A stretch of 64,000 bases of DNA from Stigonema ocellatum SAG 48.90 = DSM 106950 (GCA_016903675.1 JADQBA010000035.1:1-64000), one strand, 5' to 3'. Positions 43,668 through 52,204 are shown, numbered from the stretch's first letter. Program-made: numbers and translations. The notes: generated by a model not told the origin, from the sequence alone.

Positions 43668-44315
43668 ATGAGCGATCTGGAGCGGTACTATAGATTATTG
43701 GAGTTGGAGGCTGGGGCAACACTTGAGGAAGTGAACCAAGCTTACAAAGATTTGGCTTTTGTCTGGCACCCCGATCGCATTCCAAAAGACAATCTCCGTT
43801 TACAACAGAAAGCGCAAAAAAAGCTGCAAGAACTCAATGAAGCTTGTGAGAAATTGCGTTCTGTAAAAGCCAAGTATCAAACCACGGCTAAAGGGATGTC
43901 AGATACAACACAAACCCCACCCGAAAAAACTTATACTCAACCAAAGCCCAATCCTGATTTAAGTGGCAAAGACTTCAGTCGGGCAAACTTGAAGGGCAGA
44001 GATTTATCTGGCAGAAACCTGAGTTATGCTAACTTAAGTGGTGCTAATCTCAGCGATACTTTTATGCATAAAGTTAATCTCAGAGGTGCAAATTTGTCTG
44101 AAGCCAATTTGTTTAGAGCAAACCTTCTTTTGTCTGACCTGAGAGAAGCAAATTTACGCTTTACTAACTTAATCGGAGCAGATCTCAGTGGTGCAGATTT
44201 GCGGGGAGCTGACTTGACGGGAGCGCGTGTTCGGTCGGGCGATCGCTTACTTGTTAAACTGATGGGAGCTAACTTAACTGGCGCAATCATGCCCGATGGC
44301 AAAATCTATGAGTGA
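43668..44315 (+). CDS. J-domain and pentapeptide-repeat protein
   Basis: Protein of 215 residues. An N-terminal J domain (residues 1-65: YYRLLELEAGATLEEVNQAYKDLAFVWHPDR) has an intact HPD motif and so can probably stimulate an Hsp70. After a linker rich in T, P and K, about 18 pentapeptide repeats follow (A[DN]LSG, ANLSGANLS, ANLRFTNL, ADLSGADLRGADLTGA), forming a right-handed beta helix. Pentapeptide proteins of this kind are abundant in cyanobacteria. The combination suggests that a DnaK chaperone is recruited to the surface bound by the helix, but no client is known. ATG at 43668 chosen over TTG at 43650. Confidence 0.9.
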   Translation: MSDLERYYRLLELEAGATLEEVNQAYKDLAFVWHPDRIPKDNLRLQQKAQKKLQELNEACEKLRSVKAKYQTTAKGMSDTTQTPPEKTYTQPKPNPDLSGKDFSRANLKGRDLSGRNLSYANLSGANLSDTFMHKVNLRGANLSEANLFRANLLLSDLREANLRFTNLIGADLSGADLRGADLTGARVRSGDRLLVKLMGANLTGAIMPDGKIYE

Positions 44316-44418
44316 ATTATGAATTATGAATTATGAATTATGAAACTTTTTATCCCTCCCCCCTCCCCCCTCCCCCCCTCCCCACTCCCCACTCCCCACT
44401 CCCCACTCCCCACTTTTT

Positions 44419-45243
44419 ATGAACGTTGCTATTATTGGTTGTGGTTATGTTGGTTATGAAGTGGCTCAGTACTGGCAGCAAAAGAAGTGTTTTGTTGTCA
44501 CAGCCACCACCACTACTCCTGAACGTGTTCCCGCACTGCAAGCTGTAGCACAAAGAGTAGCTGTAGTACAAGGCAATGACTCTGAAGGGCTAAAATCAGT
44601 CTTGAAAAATCAAGATGCTGTACTGTTGAGTGTTGGTGCCAAAGGCGCTAACGCCTATGAACAAGCCTATCTGCACACTGCTCAAACTTTAGTTTCTGTC
44701 TTACGGCAGATTCCTAGTGTGCAACAACTGATATATACAGGAACTTATTCTGTTTACGGCGACAGAAACGGGGCTTGGGTGGATGAAGAATCACTAGTTG
44801 CACCTGACAACCCAAATGCCCAAATTCTCAGTAAGACTGAGCAAGTTTTACTGTCGGCTAACAGTGATAACCTCCGTGTTTGTATCCTGCGATTGGGAGG
44901 AATTTACGGTCCTGGACGGGAACTGGTAAAGATATTCGGTCGATATGCAGGAGCCACCCGACCCGGTAATGGTGAGGATACAACGAATTGGATTCACCTT
45001 GATGATATTGTGAGTGCTATAGAGTTTGCCCGTCATCACAGACTACAAGGCATTTATAACTTAGTTGATGATGCACATCTGACAAGTCGAGAGTTGCTTG
45101 ACCAGATTTTTGAAAAAAACAATTTGCCCAAGGTGACATGGGATTATACCCAGAAAAGTACCCGCCCCTATAATGCCAGGGTGTCAAATCAAAAGATAAA
45201 AGATGCAGGCTACAAGTTGATTCATCCACAAATGATTTTTTAA
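44419..45243 (+). CDS. NAD-dependent epimerase-like (atypical SDR) protein
   Basis: Extended-SDR protein of 274 residues. Nucleotide loop VAIIGCGYVGYEVAQYW, then YTGTYSVYGDRNGAWVDEES, ILRLGGIYGPGRELVKIFGR and WIHLDDIVSAIEFARHH. The Y-x3-K of true epimerases is replaced (SKTEQVL with Y earlier), as in the YeeZ/YbjT-type group of NAD(P)-binding proteins. The pattern fits a cyanobacterial SDR of unknown substrate. The hydrolase gene starts 4 bp after the stop, so the two are surely co-transcribed. A heptad array abuts the start codon. Confidence 0.85.
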   Translation: MNVAIIGCGYVGYEVAQYWQQKKCFVVTATTTTPERVPALQAVAQRVAVVQGNDSEGLKSVLKNQDAVLLSVGAKGANAYEQAYLHTAQTLVSVLRQIPSVQQLIYTGTYSVYGDRNGAWVDEESLVAPDNPNAQILSKTEQVLLSANSDNLRVCILRLGGIYGPGRELVKIFGRYAGATRPGNGEDTTNWIHLDDIVSAIEFARHHRLQGIYNLVDDAHLTSRELLDQIFEKNNLPKVTWDYTQKSTRPYNARVSNQKIKDAGYKLIHPQMIF

Positions 45244-45247
45244 AAGA

Positions 45248-46150
45248 ATGAGAATTGAAAATAAAACAGCATCTCCCACCCAGTTTTACACTTGGAACAG
45301 TTACCGCTGCGCCTACGAAATTCATAACCCAACCAATTCAACCCCTGAAGGTATTCCCCTGCTGTTAATTCATCCCATTGGTGTTGGGTTATCGCGGCAA
45401 TTTTGGCAACGATTTTGCCACGAATGGTATAACCAAGGTCGCCGTAATCCCATCTACAATCCAGATTTACTGGGATGTGGCGAGAGTGAAATGCCTCATG
45501 TGGCTTACACTCCTGGCGATTGGGCAGAACAATTGCAACACTTTTTACAAACAGTGGTGCAAAAACCAGTTACTGTAGTGGTTCAAGGTGCTTTATTGCC
45601 CGTTGCTATAGAATTAGTTCAAAAACAACCAAATTTAATTGCGGAACTTGTACTAGCTGGTCCTCCACCTTGGATTCTGATGACGAAAAAAACACCAGAA
45701 TCCCAGCAAAAACTCATATGGAATCTTTTAGATTCGCCTTTTGGTAATGTTTTTTATCGCTATGCGAGGCGAGAGAAGTTTTTGCGTGATTTCTCTACTC
45801 GTCAATTGTTTGACTCAGGCGATGCAGTTGATGCTGAATGGTTAAATACTTTGCGTGCAGGGGCAGAAAATACCTCCAGCCGCTACGCAGTTTTTGCTTT
45901 TTTAGCAGGCTTTTGGCGAAAGGATTATAGTGGTGCGATCGCCTCTATTAAACAACCAACACTGGTGGTTGTGGGCGAAACAGCATCGAGTATTAGTCAA
46001 TTAGGTAAGCAAGAAACACCAGATGAACGCTTAGCCGATTACCTTGCTTATTTACCTCAAGGTCGCGGAATCAAAATTCCCGGTCGGAATGTTTTACCTT
46101 ATGAATCTACTGCTGAGTTTGTTAAAGCTCTTTTCGTCGCTCAGCGATAA
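45248..46150 (+). CDS. Alpha/beta hydrolase
   Basis: Hydrolase-fold protein of 300 residues. It has PLLLIHPIGVGLSRQFW (oxyanion strand) and PDLLGCGESEMP. The nucleophile position reads VVVQGALLPVAIELV: glycine-x-serine-x-glycine is altered to QGALL, so the catalytic serine seems to be missing, as in many cyanobacterial relatives. Late motifs are PTLVVVGETAS and IPGRNVLPYESTAEF, with no clear catalytic histidine. Either the protein is non-catalytic or it uses other residues. It is transcribed with the epimerase-like gene. Confidence 0.82.
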   Translation: MRIENKTASPTQFYTWNSYRCAYEIHNPTNSTPEGIPLLLIHPIGVGLSRQFWQRFCHEWYNQGRRNPIYNPDLLGCGESEMPHVAYTPGDWAEQLQHFLQTVVQKPVTVVVQGALLPVAIELVQKQPNLIAELVLAGPPPWILMTKKTPESQQKLIWNLLDSPFGNVFYRYARREKFLRDFSTRQLFDSGDAVDAEWLNTLRAGAENTSSRYAVFAFLAGFWRKDYSGAIASIKQPTLVVVGETASSISQLGKQETPDERLADYLAYLPQGRGIKIPGRNVLPYESTAEFVKALFVAQR

Positions 46151-46173
46151 ATGACATTGTACGATTTTATAGC

Positions 46174-47163
46174 TTATTTCGAGAGGTTTGGTTCGACAAT
46201 TGCTGGCCAGTTGTCAAAATTGCGCCTGACCCAATCCATGCCAACTTCGTTGTTTAGCTTAATTTTTTGGGACGTATTCGGGTAAATCTTGTGCAAGATA
46301 TCGGTATCTTGCTCTACTATAACTTTGGCAAAGTTGAGAATATTCTGCCCTAGAGGTTTAAAGAGAGGGTTTTTAAATATCCCATACATGAGTACATAGG
46401 TACGTGTACGAGTTTTGGACTCTGGGACAAACAAGTGGATCTGAGCCACTTTGCCCAGTCCTGTTGTCCCATGAAATATTACTAAGGATGGAAAGTGATT
46501 TTCTAGATGAGCCTTAAGAACTTTTGGTAGCAGTAACAAATTGGGATTGCTGATTTTTTCAGCCCAAGTGGTGGGTGATGTGAGATTATCGTAGAAGGCG
46601 TGGGAGTGATGCCCATTGTCAATAAACTTCTCAAAGCGCACTTCCTGAATTTTAAATAAAGGTCGATGGGTGCCGTTTTGGTGATTGTAATCGTGCATGT
46701 TCAGCAGCATACTTAGCAAATCGGTTTCCACGCTGGTATCACCTGTATGACCGACAAACTCATATTCAGAGGCAATTTCATTGAGGACATTGGGAATCGG
46801 CATTTTAGGTTCACAGCCGCCATAGGTCCAAATGAAATCACCTTGAAGGATCAGTTCTAGCGGCTCCAGTTGTGGTAAGGTTTTTTTCTTAGATCCTGGC
46901 AAAATCGTACATCCTTGACCATCAAATTCAAGTGCATGAAAAGGACAGAAGACTACACTCGTGTTATCTTCACGCTCTTGACACCAACCTTCAGATAACA
47001 TAGCTCCCATATGAGGACAGGCATTGGGTAGGGCATTCACTTTGCCTGTTTTATCTTTCCAAAGCACATAATCTGTATTGTAAAGGGAGAATTTTTTGGG
47101 CTTATTGACGAACAACATAGACTTGTGTGCCAATAACCAAGGCGCACCAGCAAGCATAGACAT
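46174..47163 (-). CDS. Rieske-type oxygenase
   Basis: Iron enzyme of 329 residues. The Rieske centre is CPHMGAMLSEGW (about residue 49) and FCPFH (about 73), binding a 2Fe-2S cluster through two cysteines and two histidines, with a loop longer than usual. The catalytic part has LLNMHDYNHQNGTHR, with the aspartate-histidine-histidine set expected of the mononuclear iron site. The fold suits a ring-hydroxylating or demethylating oxygenase of the type known for sterols, chlorophyll or aromatic substrates. The divergent TetR gene (215 bp apart) is the probable regulator. The electron donor is not next to it. Confidence 0.85.
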   Translation of the reverse strand: MSMLAGAPWLLAHKSMLFVNKPKKFSLYNTDYVLWKDKTGKVNALPNACPHMGAMLSEGWCQEREDNTSVVFCPFHALEFDGQGCTILPGSKKKTLPQLEPLELILQGDFIWTYGGCEPKMPIPNVLNEIASEYEFVGHTGDTSVETDLLSMLLNMHDYNHQNGTHRPLFKIQEVRFEKFIDNGHHSHAFYDNLTSPTTWAEKISNPNLLLLPKVLKAHLENHFPSLVIFHGTTGLGKVAQIHLFVPESKTRTRTYVLMYGIFKNPLFKPLGQNILNFAKVIVEQDTDILHKIYPNTSQKIKLNNEVGMDWVRRNFDNWPAIVEPNLSK

Positions 47164-47298
47164 GGATATGACTCTCCTGATTTTCCTAATCTTTTAAATG
47201 CCTACTGGGTCAACTCAAGCAGGCTCAAGTGCCATAGTAAAATAAAACATGACTTTTTAGTCGCGTTTTTCAAAAAATATGAGGCAAAATTCATATTT

Positions 47299-47358
47299 CT
47301 TAACTCCTAACTCCTAACTCCCCACTCCCCACTCCCCACTCCCCACTCCCCACTCCCT
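47299..47358. repeat. ACTCCCC array in the oxygenase-TetR spacer
   Basis: About eight ACTCCCC heptamers lie between the two divergent genes, only 20 bases from the TetR start. They must separate or overlap the operator region. Confidence 0.85.
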
Positions 47359-47378
47359 CCACTCGTAGCTAGAATCAC

Positions 47379-48158
47379 ATGAACTTATCAATCAAGAAAA
47401 ACCCACGTATGCGCCGTCAGCCTCAGCAAAAGCGCAGTCAAAGGCGAGTGGAGAGAATTCTAGATGCAGCGGCTGAGGTATTTGATGAGGTGGGTTACGA
47501 AGCAGCAACAACCCATGCGATCGCGGCTCGTGCTGACACAGCCATAGGTTCACTTTATCAGTTTTTTCCCGACAAATTGGCGATTTTCCACGCTTTGGAA
47601 TTGCGTCACATCGAGCGAGTACGCATGGTATGGGCAAAGCTGAGTCAGCCAGAAATCATTCAACTTCCTTTTGAGGCATTTATCCAAACTTTGGTGGCGA
47701 CATTTAAGAAACTTTTTGAGCAGCCCACTAGTCGGATTGTGTTTGTGCAATACTTTACCTCTGCGGCAATATTCCAAAGCATTGATGAGAGTTTTACTCA
47801 GGAAGCTATAGATTTTACGGCAAAACTTCTGCGAGAGTACAATCCAGCCTTGTGTCCTGAACAGTCTCACCTGCTGGCGAAAGTCTGCACTCACGCCTAT
47901 AATACTTTGCTACTCCTGGCACTACGCAGTGATGAAACTCATTGCCAACAAATTTTTGCCCAAATTGAGGCGCTCCTCCTTGCATACTTACGTCCCCATG
48001 TAGGGGATGAAGTGTTGCATAAGGTAATGAAAGTAATGAAATGTCCCCACTGTCATTCCCAGCGCCTCTCAAAAAATGGTCATCGTCATGGCAAGCAGCG
48101 TTATCTTTGTAAAGACTGTGGCAAGCAATTTCCTTTGGAAAAAATTTTTGTTGGATAA
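47379..48158 (+). CDS. TetR regulator with C-terminal transposase-type zinc ribbon
   Basis: Protein of 259 residues. Residues 15-65 are a clear TetR HTH (RRVERILDAAAEVFDEVGYE, then ATTHAIAARADTAIGSLYQFFPDK). A helical ligand domain follows to about residue 210. The last 35 residues are a zinc ribbon of the InsA/IS1 type: KCPHCHSQRLSKNGHRHGKQ with RYLCKDCGKQF. No break is visible between the parts. TetR proteins normally stop near residue 200. The ribbon was probably taken from the 5' end of a transposase gene and may add DNA contacts. It is the likely repressor or activator of the divergent Rieske oxygenase. Confidence 0.85.
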   Translation: MNLSIKKNPRMRRQPQQKRSQRRVERILDAAAEVFDEVGYEAATTHAIAARADTAIGSLYQFFPDKLAIFHALELRHIERVRMVWAKLSQPEIIQLPFEAFIQTLVATFKKLFEQPTSRIVFVQYFTSAAIFQSIDESFTQEAIDFTAKLLREYNPALCPEQSHLLAKVCTHAYNTLLLLALRSDETHCQQIFAQIEALLLAYLRPHVGDEVLHKVMKVMKCPHCHSQRLSKNGHRHGKQRYLCKDCGKQFPLEKIFVG

Positions 48159-48239
48159 CTATGAAACTAAGCTGTTTCACATTTAACTCGCATCTTTAAT
48201 TGTATAGACCGTTGACTGTCAACCGTCAACGACCCTTAT

Positions 48240-48298
48240 AAGTAGGGTGGGCACTGCCCACCATGTCTGGATTTTGGTGGGCAGTGCCCACCCTACTT
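48240..48298. repeat. Perfect 23-bp inverted repeat (hairpin after TetR)
   Basis: AAGTAGGGTGGGCACTGCCC plus ACC, 13 bases, then its exact complement. Each arm is itself a near-palindrome (GGTGGGCACTGCCCACC). It could stop transcription of the TetR gene. The unit alone also occurs at 12693 and 42649. Confidence 0.92.
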
Positions 48299-48375
48299 GT
48301 GTTTCAAAAATCAAATAGCAATCCTATAGTATGAAACTATTACGATCATTCTTTAGTTGAGCGAGAGGTGAAGCT

Positions 48376-49140
48376 ATGGGTAATCCATTCCCCGGAATGA
48401 ATCCGTATTTGCAACAACCACAACTGTGGCATCAGGTACACAATCGCTTAATTGTGGCAATTGCTGATGAGCTAACCCTGCAAATAGCTCCTAGATACTT
48501 AGTTGCAATTGAAGAGCGAGTTTATACCAGCGTTTCAGATGCTTTACTAGTGGGAATTGCGGATGTAGCTATTTCCCGTCGGAATGACCCAACTCGAACT
48601 ACGATAACAGCACCTAGGCTTGCTGAACCTACTAAGGTATGTGTACCCATGCCTGAAGAAGTGACTGAACGATTTCTCGAAGTGCGCTCAACACAAACAG
48701 GGGCAGTCATTTCAGTGATAGAGGTACTTTCGCCCAAAAATAAGCGATCTAAAGAAGGTAGAGAGGCTTATGAGAGCAAGCGACAAAAAATTTTAGGATC
48801 AAGAACCAGCCTGATAGAAATTGATTTGCTAAGAGGAGGGGAGCCAATGCCTGTCTTAGGAGAAATCGGCAAAGGCTACTGCATCTTAGTCAACCGAGGC
48901 TATCGTAGACCAGAAGCAGACTTGTATACCTTTGGGCTAAAAGACCCGATTCCTGCTTTTTCAGTACCCCTGAATCAAGGAGAACCTGAGCCAATAGTGG
49001 ATTTACAGAAGTTGTTGAACGAGGTATACGAACGCGCAAGGTTTGATTTGGCAATAGATTACTCACAACCTGTTCAACTTTCTTTGTCCCCACAAGAGAA
49101 AGCTTGGGTAACAGAAATTCTTGGTAGGGAAGAAGGTTGA
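48376..49140 (+). CDS. DUF4058 family protein
   Basis: Protein of 254 residues with the full DUF4058 pattern: NPFPGMNPYLQQPQLWHQVHNRLI at the start, IAPRYLVAIEERVYTS, then FLEVRSTQTGAVISVIEVLSPKNKR and an end built around LNEVYERARFDLAIDY. This family is expanded in filamentous cyanobacteria and resembles, in part, restriction-endonuclease folds (VIEVLSPKNK recalls an E-x-K core). Its function is not known. It has a plain ribosome binding site (GAGAGG) and stands as a single gene between repeats. Confidence 0.88.
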   Translation: MGNPFPGMNPYLQQPQLWHQVHNRLIVAIADELTLQIAPRYLVAIEERVYTSVSDALLVGIADVAISRRNDPTRTTITAPRLAEPTKVCVPMPEEVTERFLEVRSTQTGAVISVIEVLSPKNKRSKEGREAYESKRQKILGSRTSLIEIDLLRGGEPMPVLGEIGKGYCILVNRGYRRPEADLYTFGLKDPIPAFSVPLNQGEPEPIVDLQKLLNEVYERARFDLAIDYSQPVQLSLSPQEKAWVTEILGREEG

Positions 49141-49224
49141 CAAAACTTCACATACGAGTATCTGTGCGGTTATGTCCTAAGTGTATTGCATCATTTTTTC
49201 CTCCACAAGCCTTTAATAGACGTG

Positions 49225-49262
49225 AATTTTGTCTATAATGTCTATATAATATGGACAAAAAC
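49225..49262 (+). promoter_or_regulatory. Probable promoter/operator of the toxin-antitoxin pair
   Basis: TTTTGTC...GGACAAAA ends form an inverted repeat (TTTTGTC at 49228, GGACAAAA at 49254-49261) enclosing the -10-like TATAATGTCTATATAAT. It lies directly before the antitoxin ATG, where type II pairs usually bind their own operator. Confidence 0.55.
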
Positions 49263-49264
49263 TC

Positions 49265-49555
49265 ATGAATTGGCGAATTGCACAAGCAAAACAAAAATTC
49301 TCAGAATTAATTAGTGCTGCTTGTAAAGAACCTCAACTGATTTACAACCGAGAACAGTTAGTTGCAGCCGTGATTGAGGCAGGAATGTTTCAACAGTTTT
49401 TAGCTTGGCAACAGATACAGCAAAAGCCTTCCCTCGCTCAAACATTTACTGAATTGCAAAGACTGTGTGCTGAGGAAAACTACAATTTAGACGTTACTTC
49501 CCGCCAGAATCGACCAAATCCTTTTGCTGATGATCTAGACGATGTTTCTTTGTGA
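49265..49555 (+). CDS. Phd/YefM-like antitoxin
   Basis: Antitoxin of 96 residues. The N-terminal part (MNWRIAQAKQKFSELISAAC, then KEPQLIYNREQLVAAVIEA) is the Phd/YefM fold that binds operator DNA, and the C-terminal tail (NRPNPFADDLDDVSL) is the toxin-binding part. Overlaps the toxin gene by 14 bp. The palindrome-rich TTGTCTATAATGTCTATATAATATGGACAA just upstream (49229-49258) is the probable promoter and operator, allowing feedback control by the complex. Confidence 0.85.
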   Translation: MNWRIAQAKQKFSELISAACKEPQLIYNREQLVAAVIEAGMFQQFLAWQQIQQKPSLAQTFTELQRLCAEENYNLDVTSRQNRPNPFADDLDDVSL

Positions 49556-49937
49556 TACCAACATTATTAGTGAACTGGCACGTCCAGAACCTAATGTGGG
49601 TGTTGTTACTTGGGCTACCGGAGTTTCCCAAATGGCATTGAGTGTTATCACCTTAGAGGAAATTTTCTACGGACTAGCTGCGAAACCAAGTCCCAGAATT
49701 CAATCATGGTTTGACTTATTTTTTAATTCCCAATGTATTATTTTTCCCATCAATGAAGCTGTAGCTAAACGGGCTGGTGAATTGCGGGGAATACTGAGAA
49801 CTCAAGGCAAGTCTCGTACTCAAGCAGATATGCTGATTGCGGCAACTGCCCAAATCCATCAACTAACCTTGGTAACGCGTAATACCCGCGATTTTGAGGG
49901 ATGTGGTATTCCGCTACTCAATCCTTTTAGAGATTAA
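49542..49937 (+). CDS. VapC-type PIN-domain toxin
   Basis: RNase toxin of 131 residues with the complete PIN acidic set: FLCDTNIISELARP (D5), VITLEEIFYGL (E), RTQADMLIAATA (D) and VTRNTRDFEGCGI (D). It is the expected length, in contrast to the truncated homologue at 30796. It lies in an operon with the Phd/YefM-like antitoxin. Such toxins cleave tRNA or rRNA; the exact target is unknown here. The fusion of a Phd-type antitoxin with a VapC toxin is a common pairing. Confidence 0.92.
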   Translation: MFLCDTNIISELARPEPNVGVVTWATGVSQMALSVITLEEIFYGLAAKPSPRIQSWFDLFFNSQCIIFPINEAVAKRAGELRGILRTQGKSRTQADMLIAATAQIHQLTLVTRNTRDFEGCGIPLLNPFRD

Positions 49938-50190
49938 CCACCATCCACGCGCCAAGTGACTCGTTCTTGAGGATGTCCATGAACCGAGTTCACAGCACTG
50001 TCAGGAAAATTTCTCTTTCCCATGCCCCAATCCCCACACCTTATTTTCCTGACAGTGTTAGTGTACGATCATAACAATCTCTAGTTAGAGTGGTAAAAAA
50101 TGGTAGTAGTCTTTTTGGCAATAACCATCTGCCAGCAGCAACCACTAAACAACTTGTCCACTACTCGAGCAACGTGTTTTTTAAAAGCCT
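49938..50190. other. Short gene-free spacer
   Basis: No gene. ACAGCACTGTCAGGAAAATTT and TTTCCTGACAGTGTTAGTG (49992-50060) form an inverted repeat flanking about 40 bases. The avtA promoter must lie in the right half. Confidence 0.5.
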
Positions 50191-51474
50191 ATGAACCCTG
50201 CCCTCACTCAAATTGGCGCTCAAATGTCCAACCTGACAGGCGTCAGAGCTATTATGAAGGACATTATTGAAACATTACGAGCTGGTGCGGGGCAGCATTT
50301 TATTAATTTGAGTGCCGGAAATCCGGTGATTTTGCCAGAAGTAGAGCAGTTGTGGCGCGATTGTACGGCACAACTGTTGGCAAGCTCAGAATATGGTGAG
50401 GTCGTTTGTCGCTACGGGTCAAGTCAGGGCTACGCACCATTAATTGACGCCATCGCCAAGGATTTTAATCGGCGATATGGGTTGGAACTGAGCGATCGCA
50501 ACATCCTTATCACCCCAGGCAGTCAAAGCCTCTACTTCTACGCTGCTAATTCTTTCGGTGGTTATACCACAAGTGGTGAATTAAAGCAAATTGTTTTGCC
50601 CCTCAGTCCTGACTATACAGGTTATGGTGGTGTATGCTTGGTGCAAGAAGCCTTAATTGCTTACAAACCCAGTCTTGATATCGACGCAGCAGCACACAAG
50701 TTCAAGTATCGTCCCGACTTCAGCAATCTGTCGATTACAGAAAACACTGGTTGCGTCATCTTCTCTCGTCCTTGTAACCCTACAGGCAATGTGCTGACTG
50801 ATGATGAAGTGAAAAAAATTGCGGCTTTGGCAGCGCCTCTAGATGTGCCAGTGTTGATTGACTCTGCTTATGGACCTCCCTTCCCAGCCTTGAATTTTAC
50901 CGAAATGACGCCAATATTTGGCAATAATATCCTGCATTGTATGAGTTTATCGAAAGCAGGATTACCAGGAGAACGCATTGGGATTGCCATCGGGGATGAA
51001 CAGTTGATTCAAGTTCTGGAGTGTTTCCAAACCAATGCCTGTCTCCATGCGTCACGTTATGGACAGGCGATCGCAGCTTATGCTATCAACTCAGGTATGC
51101 TCGCCGAAATTGCCGAACTTGTGATCCGCCCCTTCTACCAGAATAAGTTCACGGTTGTGGAAAACACTTTAGATGAAGCTATGCCGAAGGATTTACCTTG
51201 GTTACTCCATCGTGGTGAGGGGGCCATCTTTGCTTGGTTATGGTTGCCAGATCTGCCAATTACCGATTGGGAATTATACCAGCAACTCAAGCAGGTAGGA
51301 GTCATTGTTGTGCCCGGTAGTACTTTCTTCCCCGGTTTGCAGCAAGAGTGGGAACATAAGCAGCAGTGCGTCCGCATTAGCCTCACAGCCAGCGATGAGG
51401 AAATTGTGATTGGGATGCAGCGTCTGGCAAAAGTGGTTCAACAGGTTTATCAGTGTTCGGTTGTTAGTGCTTAA
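50191..51474 (+). CDS. avtA: Valine-pyruvate aminotransferase
   Basis: PLP-dependent aminotransferase of 427 residues (AvtA). It begins MNPALTQIGAQMSNLTGVRAI, typical of AvtA. It shows NLSAGNPVILPEV, YGSSQGYAPL, ITPGSQSLYFYAANSFGG, SRPCNPTGNVLTDDE, the DSAYGPPFP loop, and the PLP lysine in HCMSLSKAGLPGERIGI (about residue 255). It transfers the amino group between alanine/valine and their keto acids. It precedes rimM by about 30 bp of repeat-free DNA; the pair may be co-transcribed. Confidence 0.95.
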   Translation: MNPALTQIGAQMSNLTGVRAIMKDIIETLRAGAGQHFINLSAGNPVILPEVEQLWRDCTAQLLASSEYGEVVCRYGSSQGYAPLIDAIAKDFNRRYGLELSDRNILITPGSQSLYFYAANSFGGYTTSGELKQIVLPLSPDYTGYGGVCLVQEALIAYKPSLDIDAAAHKFKYRPDFSNLSITENTGCVIFSRPCNPTGNVLTDDEVKKIAALAAPLDVPVLIDSAYGPPFPALNFTEMTPIFGNNILHCMSLSKAGLPGERIGIAIGDEQLIQVLECFQTNACLHASRYGQAIAAYAINSGMLAEIAELVIRPFYQNKFTVVENTLDEAMPKDLPWLLHRGEGAIFAWLWLPDLPITDWELYQQLKQVGVIVVPGSTFFPGLQQEWEHKQQCVRISLTASDEEIVIGMQRLAKVVQQVYQCSVVSA

Positions 51475-51508
51475 ACGAATCACATAGTTGCAGAGGATAC
51501 AGAGGGAG

Positions 51509-52204
51509 ATGAGAAACAAAAAGACAACAAGACAAAGTGATGGAAAAAAACCCAACTCCCCACTCACAAACTCCCCACTCCCCAATCCCCACTCACAAAC
51601 TCCCCCACTCACAAACTCACAAACTCCCCACTCCCCACTCCCCACTCCAAAAACCGATGAGTGGCTAGAAGTAGGTACGATTGTTGCACCTCAAGGGTTG
51701 CATGGGGAGTTACGTGTGTATCCTGACACGGACTTCCCAGAACGGTTTGAGGTGCCTGGAAAACGGTGGTTGTTGCGTCCTGGAAAGACGGAACCACAGC
51801 CTATAGAATTACTGGCTGGTCGCTATGTAGAGGGCAAAAACTTGTATGTGATCAAGTTAGCTGGTGTGGAAAATTGCAACCAAGCTGAGGAGTTGCGCGG
51901 TTGTAAGGTGATGGTACACCAAACAGATCGCCCCCACCAACTAGGAGAAGATGAATATCACGTCCCAGATTTGATAGGCATGTTCGTGTTCATGCAGGAA
52001 TCTGGGGAACTTGTTGGCTGGGTGATAGATGTTATCCCCGCAGGTAATGATTTATTAGAAGTACAGCTACATCCAACCCTAGCTGGTGACAAAGGAGAAA
52101 AAAAAGTTTTGATTCCGTTTGTGAAAGCGATCGCACCAGTAGTAGATTTGGAAGCAGGTCGCATTGAAATTACACCCCCACTAGGATTAGTGAACTGCTA
52201 CTAA
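51509..52204 (+). CDS. rimM: Ribosome maturation factor RimM with repeat-coded N terminus
   Basis: 16S rRNA processing factor of 231 residues that assists the assembly of the 30S head together with ribosomal protein S19. The family domain begins at DEWLEVGTIVAPQGLHGELRVYP and ends FVKAIAPVVDLEAGRIEITPP, with the PRC barrel in YHVPDLIGMFVFMQESGELVGWV. The only in-frame start codons (ATG 51509, TTG 51488) are upstream of a heptad array, so the first 45 or so residues read K-T-P-S-rich repeat (NSPLTNSPLPNPHS...). Typical RimM is about 175 residues. An ATG at 51657 is out of frame. Whether translation starts before the repeat or at a non-standard codon after it cannot be told. Confidence 0.93.
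   Translation: MRNKKTTRQSDGKKPNSPLTNSPLPNPHSQTPPLTNSQTPHSPLPTPKTDEWLEVGTIVAPQGLHGELRVYPDTDFPERFEVPGKRWLLRPGKTEPQPIELLAGRYVEGKNLYVIKLAGVENCNQAEELRGCKVMVHQTDRPHQLGEDEYHVPDLIGMFVFMQESGELVGWVIDVIPAGNDLLEVQLHPTLAGDKGEKKVLIPFVKAIAPVVDLEAGRIEITPPLGLVNCY
51553..51648 (+). repeat. ACTCCCC/CTCACAAA arrays inside rimM 5' end
   Basis: Units ACTCCCC and ACTCACAAACTCCCC alternate over 96 bases, beginning 45 bases after the likely start codon and running into the first conserved RimM codons. The frame is open throughout. Confidence 0.9.

Noticed and set aside
44024..44302. 92-codon open frame on the minus strand
   Set aside because: It is the antisense shadow of the pentapeptide repeats, whose codon bias leaves the other strand open.
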